DNA from: a virus
Strand: one strand, 5' to 3'
Length of the DNA: 61,461 nt
IMG/VR virus record: IMGVR_UViG_3300042868_008304
Coordinates: 1 to 61,461 of that record
Part shown: piece by piece, positions 56,401 through 61,461 of the stretch
How the letters are laid out: each line of letters opens with the position of its first letter
Position numbering within the stretch: position 1 is the stretch's first letter
Made by a program: the position numbers and the translations under genes
Notes under the pieces: model-generated
Seen by the model: only the letters and a program-made list of their open reading frames with translations
Told to the model about the DNA's origin: nothing
Database searches by the model: none

Positions 56401-59400
56401 TTTTATAAACTCAATTCAAGAGGGTGTGGTGAATTCTATTAATCAAGATGCAAACCCATATATTAGTTCCGCCTATTTGTTTATTAATAGCTTACCTTTA
56501 TCGACACTAAGGGAAAAATATAAAACATACACAGGTAATGATACAAATTATTCTGATGAGAATTTAGACTATATATTCGCGTCTATGAAAAAATATGCGG
56601 CTCTTCATAAAGTCCCATATGCTTGGATATTAAAAATAGGTTCAATTTGGCATCGTTATAAAAAATATGTTAATACTAATGTTGATATTTTAGATAATTG
56701 TTGGAAAAAGTTTGACGCGGTTAAAAATTATGACCCGGTTAATAATAGTGCCTCAACAGTTTATAATTTTACTATTCCGGGACAAGTTTCTGCGACGACA
56801 ATGGTGTTGGAAACAACAAACATAATTCCAACATTCTCAATTCCAATGGGGGCAACTAACGTTCAAACAATAATTAACACAGGATTTTATCCTAAATTAA
56901 TTAACGATTTTAATGTTTTTTATCAAGGATATAATGTTTATACAGGTTATACTAGTTCTGATATTCAAAATGGGTTTAGTGAAGGTATATTGTTAAATTA
57001 TGTTCCTGAGGCGGTTATAAATAATGTAACAGGGACTACAACAGGTAATAGTCAAACTATTTCGGTAATCCCTTGGTCTGTATCTATTGTTGCTGATTAT
57101 GGACAATATATCTATATTCTACCATCTCATGGGGGATTAATTAACCAAACTAAAAATGAGTGTTTTGACACATCAGATAATTTAGTTTATCAAGTTACCG
57201 GTAATACTGCGATGTACAATGGTTCTGCTAGATTATTTTGGGGTTCACCTAATTATGGATATTTTGATAATACTAAAGTAATAAAACCGGAACCTATTCA
57301 CTACCTAAAACAAATCTTTTCAGGTCAAGAAGCTCAAGAAAATTTCTCCATAAATGGGTTAAGTCAGGACTATACAAAAATTAGTGAAATTTTTTCAGTT
57401 TTTGATAGAGACGCTTTAGATAACTTTGAAACAGAGTTTTTAAATTTCTCAATATCTATCTACGATTATGAGACAGATATAAACTCAACAGATACTGAAA
57501 CACAAAAATCTTTTAAAAATTTCCAATCATTAATGAGGAATATGATGAAAATTCCAAATACGGCAACAAATAATGTGGAATGGGTGGAAAATATTCAAAA
57601 TAAACAGTTATCAAATATTTCAAATATAATTAATCAATTTTTAAACTACGATGTTTATTTTAAATTAGGTAACCCATCTTCGTTTAACAAACAATTGTTT
57701 TATACGTTCTCAAGTAACCATAGAATTGAAACTCCGGTTACGTGGGATTATTATAACTATATGACACCAAATTCGTTACCTACGGGAAGAACATTAAATA
57801 ATTCAATTACGACTTATCCGTTAGAATGGGCGGCTTTGGAGACATACGTTGGTTTTTCTGAAATACCTCAATTAACGTATAAAGATGGTGGTTCATATAT
57901 TACTGATTTCTTTATAGATTGTAATGTCGCCTTTGATGTGTATAACATTGAAAAATTGGCACCTATTATTAAAATATATGCTACTCAGAAATTAAAAGAT
58001 AATACTTTAAATTACGAAAAGTTTGTTAAATTAATGAATGATTATTTAGATAATTTAGATTTGTTTAACAATAGAATTATCAATAATCTTATGATTAAAT
58101 TACAAAAATCATTACCAAACGTTAATTTTACACCACAAACTAAACCTGAAACGGTGTTAGAAAGTAAACAAACTAAACTTGAATTATGGGAATCATTTAA
58201 AGCAACAAACGATAAATGGATTTCCGGGACTGACTTTAAAGAAAAAACATTATTTGAAGATGTCTTACTATTAGATAGAGCGAGTAGAGATGTTGGTAAT
58301 TTAGTTTTAGTGGATGTTCAAAAATTAAAAGATGATTTAAAAGAAATTAATGTTGCTTCAACAATGTTAACGTATATTCAAACTATTTTAGTTAGAAATA
58401 ATTTTGTAGTTATGAATATACCGTCATATGTTAATTTTTATAATGTCCAAGATGCGGTTAAGAATCCAAAACCAAAACCTGAAGGGACTTTAGAGTTTGC
58501 AAACACTTTATTTGGGACATTTATGAATGTTGATTATCGAAATTCATCTGCTAAGATGGTTTGTTTTTACGCCGGAAAACCAAGTGAACAATTAGACTTA
58601 AAAGAGAATGTTGATTACCGTTATAGAAATGATGCGTTTGATTTGAGACGTGTTGATAATCCATTGGTTGAAAATCAAATAGGTAAAAATGATTGGGATA
58701 AATCAAATAAGGTTGTTGGGTTTAATGTAGATTTTGGACCACAAAATCAATCAATATTTCACGGGTTTAATATTAGTCAAAATCCGGGGTTAGCGACTGC
58801 GGAATCATTAGAGGTATTAAATCAAATGGCGAATCAATCAAATAATAGAGGAGGGGCAACTCAGAATACTTCATTATATAATTTATATAAAAATAGAAGT
58901 TATTCTTGTACTGTTAGTATGATGGGTAATGCTATGATACAACCAACGATGTATTTTAATTTAAGACACGTCCCAATGTTTAGTGGTCCATATATGATAC
59001 AAAAAGTTAATCACTCAATAACACCGGGACATTTTGATACAACATTTGAAGGTATTAGACAACCAACAGCATCTTTACCCAAGTTAGATAATTATATTCA
59101 ATCTCTTAAAACAACATTATTACAATCAATAATTGATGAAAATAAAAAAAATAAACAGGAAAAAGAAAAGGCGGCACTCTCGGCAACAACCACTAACAGT
59201 ATTACTCAGAACGCTGCTGTAGTTAGTGATAGTGTTGACCAAGATGGTACAACTCAAAGTAATAGTCAAAAATGTCCACCAAGTAAGGTTAAAAATGATA
59301 AGTATGTTAAGTTTATCGCGACAGACACTAAAAATGCGACTAGTGCAACATATAAAGAAGTGGTTGATATAATATCAACAAAAACAACAGACCAAAAAAT

Positions 59401-60385
59401 ACGATATGCTGTTTTTGCTAAAATGTATTTAAGCTCGTCTCAAAGTGGGTTGTTGCAATCTCAATCATTCAATTATAGTAATACTGATTTGAAACAAGAT
59501 TGGGGACCATCCGTGGAGACATTCTTTACAACAAAAAAATATTATTGTAGTGATTCAAATATTCCTTATATTACATTTAAAAGTTTGAGTCAAAATATTG
59601 ATTTTTTAATTTCAAGATATAAAGATAGAGTTGGTAAAATTAATAGTATTAGTGCTAAAGATATTACTAAATTTTTAATATTATATGGTGAAAGCGGTAT
59701 TTCACCGGAGACAGAATATACAACTCTAAACCCGACTGACGTGACAACAATTGAAAATAATGTTCAAAACGCTATTAATGTTTATAATCCAACAAGTGGG
59801 AATAATACTAATCAAACACCTCCGGCGACAACACCGGCACCAACAGCAATACCACCAACAACTAGTGGGGATAAAGGTATTCTTGAAGAGTCGTTAGTTT
59901 TAAACACTTATTTTTTTAAAAATTTAAAAATAAATAGTAATGGGTCTTTAAGTGGTGATTTTGTTATTCTTAGTAATGGTAATATTTTAAGTCAATCATA
60001 TCCTGCTAAATTATATCTTCCGGGTCAAATGGATTTAGTTGAAATTGCTACTTTTACTATGAACACTAATAAAAATAATACAGGTTCATTCATAACTAAT
60101 GCTAACGTTATTGAGGCGATAGAACTAGTTCGTAATGATAATACTTATCAAAATGCTTTTATTGTTAAAATTAATGCGTTTTCAGATTTAAGATTTGTAC
60201 GTAATAAGGTCATTATGCCGTTGGATTGTCCTGGTGAAGGATTTACGTATCGTCAAATAATTGATGTTGGTGATTGGGATGCAATTAAAGATGACATATG
60301 TTGTAATTGTTACCCTAATCCGTATACCGGTATGGAAATTATTTGGGATGGAAAACCTTGTTCTAAGAATGGAACAAAATGTTAA
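53462..60385 (+). CDS. Giant baseplate hub protein
   Basis: 2307 residues. N-terminal 220: ITSINIRQGLDFLPTIDITLVDVKGRALFE and FHLTIKGYFG resemble hub (gp27/gpD-type) barrels. Around 1820-1870, SCTVSMMGNAMIQPTMYFNL and GPYMIQKVNHSITPGHFDTTFEGIRQ is the closing hub barrel pattern. Residues 1940-2100 (KIRYAVFAKMYLSSS, then DWGPSVETFFTTKKYYC and DFLISRYKDRV) could be a cell-wall hydrolase-like domain of glucosaminidase or transglycosylase kind, but no catalytic residue is certain. A Thr-Pro linker near 2120-2137 and a Cys-ended C-domain follow. The middle 1500 residues are unassigned. It probably forms the central spike-bearing hub, replacing several T4 parts. Confidence 0.65.
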   Translation: MVGKPENILVEFDYNNITIIDPNKVVDSDNKVKDRFVKQEDLVMYANLECSVLPRTKLALGTANNDSIRTVSIAKINFLKPGDKPYLDNSYTDEITGKGAIRGEGVNQPTFQSITNPNNSDDFYLKQTISSGGKPGAVDNGLLGITSINIRQGLDFLPTIDITLVDVKGRALFEAGDNSPYAAFFNLPYPLFHLTIKGYFGKAVRLGLMLQNFTTTYDSNTANFTIALKFYTYKYTVLSDVTMGALLATPHMYQSRFNITRTSGGPSTTTKTDNVVVERGYQKIVEMYSEYKSKGLIPNDFPEITLMQMKDRIENFIKNVLDSFTKQNLDPLTNLDTYGTQLRDYQKEVFYTVKTSWFNEFMDTENYYILNKLDTKVYTFKKNLDPQKKSDAISKLKGLIGKYNTLLNENVTCGNVNGKGSYTINGKVTKCSIPNSVKYETKGVFTIDINPNDINLTETYKLQKKNSQPTPEDLTKFQAELATTNLFNNTEITLKNGAKEVVQNYFVFEGKGSFIDLTDKMNTLLTTNRGLVEDELTKALAELLENKDNGIGFVPTIRNVLAVVFANGEAFLRLMDDVHTKAWEQRDSKIRKGVIFDKQIANASADNKSSGDDKNQPVYPWPQVIKETTGENGQEKYELRYPGDSDIVGETKGYLYDVWPEIEFVEEFIKGLTQKTPPPQPPAKTSNDTKDTNRVSLGAIEFPISNEVYQNKVISKFIYEIYERVLLTSHYSKLDRTNVSTSEADKIANVIGEGENINISKSVSDNSDVELIKTLKEYNLNSSNFQSVLKHISNEGVSVSWQNYIRGIFNTGYIKNTVENASFEFKTSDEINDSKSQPLVSLSNEKDIVDYVATSTTSNKYDFTDTYPFTDKTWVKGNLANGVSTDETLAFNTTKTLIYNPNKKVISNFSDIQSEDVKKPITNFVYKNVVMPTIVDDDLRNFYSTRTYTNQLPTEGDVKYLNYSGLVSSYQTTSIFNTPYFINSIQEGVVNSINQDANPYISSAYLFINSLPLSTLREKYKTYTGNDTNYSDENLDYIFASMKKYAALHKVPYAWILKIGSIWHRYKKYVNTNVDILDNCWKKFDAVKNYDPVNNSASTVYNFTIPGQVSATTMVLETTNIIPTFSIPMGATNVQTIINTGFYPKLINDFNVFYQGYNVYTGYTSSDIQNGFSEGILLNYVPEAVINNVTGTTTGNSQTISVIPWSVSIVADYGQYIYILPSHGGLINQTKNECFDTSDNLVYQVTGNTAMYNGSARLFWGSPNYGYFDNTKVIKPEPIHYLKQIFSGQEAQENFSINGLSQDYTKISEIFSVFDRDALDNFETEFLNFSISIYDYETDINSTDTETQKSFKNFQSLMRNMMKIPNTATNNVEWVENIQNKQLSNISNIINQFLNYDVYFKLGNPSSFNKQLFYTFSSNHRIETPVTWDYYNYMTPNSLPTGRTLNNSITTYPLEWAALETYVGFSEIPQLTYKDGGSYITDFFIDCNVAFDVYNIEKLAPIIKIYATQKLKDNTLNYEKFVKLMNDYLDNLDLFNNRIINNLMIKLQKSLPNVNFTPQTKPETVLESKQTKLELWESFKATNDKWISGTDFKEKTLFEDVLLLDRASRDVGNLVLVDVQKLKDDLKEINVASTMLTYIQTILVRNNFVVMNIPSYVNFYNVQDAVKNPKPKPEGTLEFANTLFGTFMNVDYRNSSAKMVCFYAGKPSEQLDLKENVDYRYRNDAFDLRRVDNPLVENQIGKNDWDKSNKVVGFNVDFGPQNQSIFHGFNISQNPGLATAESLEVLNQMANQSNNRGGATQNTSLYNLYKNRSYSCTVSMMGNAMIQPTMYFNLRHVPMFSGPYMIQKVNHSITPGHFDTTFEGIRQPTASLPKLDNYIQSLKTTLLQSIIDENKKNKQEKEKAALSATTTNSITQNAAVVSDSVDQDGTTQSNSQKCPPSKVKNDKYVKFIATDTKNATSATYKEVVDIISTKTTDQKIRYAVFAKMYLSSSQSGLLQSQSFNYSNTDLKQDWGPSVETFFTTKKYYCSDSNIPYITFKSLSQNIDFLISRYKDRVGKINSISAKDITKFLILYGESGISPETEYTTLNPTDVTTIENNVQNAINVYNPTSGNNTNQTPPATTPAPTAIPPTTSGDKGILEESLVLNTYFFKNLKINSNGSLSGDFVILSNGNILSQSYPAKLYLPGQMDLVEIATFTMNTNKNNTGSFITNANVIEAIELVRNDNTYQNAFIVKINAFSDLRFVRNKVIMPLDCPGEGFTYRQIIDVGDWDAIKDDICCNCYPNPYTGMEIIWDGKPCSKNGTKC

Positions 60386-60409
60386 ATTAAATTTTTCTTA
60401 ACTAACAGA

Positions 60410-60417
60410 TATTTATA
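60410..60417 (+). promoter_or_regulatory. TATTTATA motif upstream of 60431 gene
   Basis: TATTTATATATAAAAAAG, 13 bases before the ATG. Confidence 0.4.
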
Positions 60418-60430
60418 TATAAAAAAGATT

Positions 60431-60655
60431 ATGGATACAAAATCATTATTAGAGAATTACTTAGGTAAAAAAACTCGTACTACTGAAAAAGATATGGGTA
60501 ACGGTTCAAAACAAATTTGTGATTTAGAGTCAGGAGATTGTTATACAATTAGAATGAAAGATGGTCTAATAGAAAGAGTTGACAATACAATGAGTCAAAA
60601 TAGAAAAATTCAAGTTGAAACAACAACTGGTGTAAAACAATTATTAAACGGATAA
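60431..60655 (+). CDS. Small hypothetical protein
   Basis: 74 residues, hydrophilic, with CDLESGDCYTIRMKDG in the middle (two cysteines six apart). Not recognised. It ends one base before the next ATG, so the two are co-translated. It could be a small virion or regulatory protein. Confidence 0.6.
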   Translation: MDTKSLLENYLGKKTRTTEKDMGNGSKQICDLESGDCYTIRMKDGLIERVDNTMSQNRKIQVETTTGVKQLLNG

Positions 60656-60656
60656 A

Positions 60657-61313
60657 ATGAAAAAAATAGACAATAGGATTTTAGAAGAGATTGCTAGATA
60701 TAATTCAATTAATAATTATATTGTAGAGCAAGACGCTACATTACCTCCACCACCGGGTGAAGACCCAAACGCTTTACCACCGGCAGGAGGTGCTCCGGCA
60801 CCTGTTGACCCAAGTATGGCGGCACCGGCAGCACCTACAGGACCTCAACCTGTGGATTTATCCAATGACCCTGATGTTGAAAAAGTTGAGGGTGATGGAG
60901 AAACAGGTAAAACTGAAGAAATGGATATTACTGATTTAGTAAAATCTCAGAAAAAAGTTGAACAAAAACAAGAGGAATATTTTGATAACCTATTCCAACA
61001 TTTAGATAATTTAGAATCTAAGTTAGGTGAAATGGACGGTATTATGACTAAGTTAAATGACTTAGAAATGAAAATTGAAAAATATAGAGAAAAAACTCCT
61101 CAAGAAAGATTAGAATTAAGAACATTAGATTCAGGACCATTCAATCAAAAATTAAGTCAATTCTTTGATGATAAGGAAGAGGATATGGAAAAATCAGGAA
61201 AAAATGAGTATGTTTTAACTCAAGATGAGGTTCAAGATTATTCACCAATCGAAATTAAAAAAACATTTAGAAATTTTGATGATTCTTCATCAGGGTTCCA
61301 ACAAGTAAGATAA
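60657..61313 (+). CDS. Pro-rich, coiled-coil virion or assembly protein
   Basis: 218 residues. A helical start is followed by a Pro-Ala linker (about 25-60), then an acidic coiled coil (LVKSQKKVEQKQEEYFDNLFQHLDNLESKLGEM near 93-125 continuing to about 150) and a polar C-terminus. No family is recognised. The architecture suits a structural or scaffolding component or an assembly adaptor; a terminator ends the operon just after it. Confidence 0.6.
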   Translation: MKKIDNRILEEIARYNSINNYIVEQDATLPPPPGEDPNALPPAGGAPAPVDPSMAAPAAPTGPQPVDLSNDPDVEKVEGDGETGKTEEMDITDLVKSQKKVEQKQEEYFDNLFQHLDNLESKLGEMDGIMTKLNDLEMKIEKYREKTPQERLELRTLDSGPFNQKLSQFFDDKEEDMEKSGKNEYVLTQDEVQDYSPIEIKKTFRNFDDSSSGFQQVR

Positions 61314-61315
61314 TT

Positions 61316-61342
61316 AAAAGGGTCTTAGTACCCTTTTTTTTT
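61316..61342 (+). terminator. Rho-independent terminator
   Basis: A stem of AAAGGGT and ACCCTTT with a short loop, followed by ten T residues. Confidence 0.85.
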
Positions 61343-61353
61343 TACAAAACAAT

Positions 61354-61382
61354 TTGACAAACACACGGCTGACACTTATACT
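61354..61382 (+). promoter_or_regulatory. Sigma70-like promoter for 61412 gene
   Basis: A perfect TTGACA at 61354-61359, a 17-base spacer and TATACT at 61377-61382. The ATG is 29 bases downstream. It is the strongest canonical promoter in the window and resembles the one before the polymerase, suggesting early expression by host RNA polymerase. Confidence 0.65.
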
Positions 61383-61411
61383 TTTATAAACCTTTAAATA
61401 TTTTAAACACT

Positions 61412-61461
61412 ATGGCGACAAATTCATTAGACGCAGTTTTGGCTCAATACGAGAAAGCAAA
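61412..61461 (+). CDS. Start of a gene cut by window end, possibly ssDNA-binding protein
   Basis: Only MATNSLDAVLAQYEKA is visible. A short helical N-terminus behind an early-type promoter is compatible with a gp32-like single-strand DNA-binding protein, whose basic N-terminus looks similar, but sixteen residues do not prove it. Confidence 0.5.
   Translation, partial: MATNSLDAVLAQYEKA

Noticed and set aside
1-61461. tRNA genes, reverse transcriptase/diversity-generating element, transposases
   Set aside because: I saw no cloverleaf in the short gaps, no RT motif and no transposase; variable-looking repeats are explained by coding repeats.

Overview
This window looks like part of the genome of a large, T4-like contractile-tailed bacteriophage (myovirus), AT-rich throughout. 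The diagnostic genes are a family B DNA polymerase with a proofreading domain, a gp18-type sheath, a gp19-type tube, a tail assembly chaperone, a tape-measure protein and very large baseplate proteins. The host is probably a Bacteroidota bacterium. Most start codons lie behind A-rich leaders without a Shine-Dalgarno sequence, and the virion carries BspA-like (DUF285) repeats. This is an inference from style, not from a match.

Region 1 (1-2051) is the 3' end of a collagen-like fibre gene that enters from outside the window. Region 2 (about 2133-12930) is a glycan-building operon. A small HAD phosphatase and a cupin are followed by a split HldE (heptose-1-phosphate adenylyltransferase, then heptose-7-phosphate kinase), a GT9 heptosyltransferase-like protein, two glycosyltransferase/methyltransferase chimeras and a 1598-residue six-domain transferase. 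Region 3 (12954-30127) interleaves virion display proteins with more glycosyltransferases (GlcNAc-transferase-like, GT25-like, two HtrL/YibB-like, GT2-like). The display proteins carry Thr-Pro linkers joining small Cys-rich modules and a DUF285 repeat protein. A trypsin-like serine protease sits among them.

Region 4 (30267-33056) is the DNA polymerase. Region 5 (33089-37317, minus strand) holds a small unknown protein, a gp13-like neck protein, a PD-(D/E)XK-like protein and a SNF2-type helicase. Region 6 (37336-61313) is the tail block: small unknowns, gp14-like neck and gp15-like completion proteins, a minus-strand 54-residue helical protein, an enlarged sheath, a HAD-like protein, the tube, a chaperone with an apparent programmed frameshift, the tape measure, a 1637-residue baseplate protein, a gp53/LysM-like protein and a 2307-residue hub protein. 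The window ends in the first codons of another gene behind a strong sigma70-like promoter.

The genes appear to work together as follows. The phage makes its own activated sugar (probably ADP-heptose or a relative) and a large set of transferases, which may decorate the Thr/Pro- and Gly/Ser/Thr-rich fibres encoded beside them or remodel host surface glycan. An AT-rich motif, TATTTATA, recurs in the sense direction upstream of many transcription units on both strands and is a candidate late promoter element. No gene-free stretch exceeds 300 bases. I saw no tRNA, rRNA, CRISPR array or transposase.
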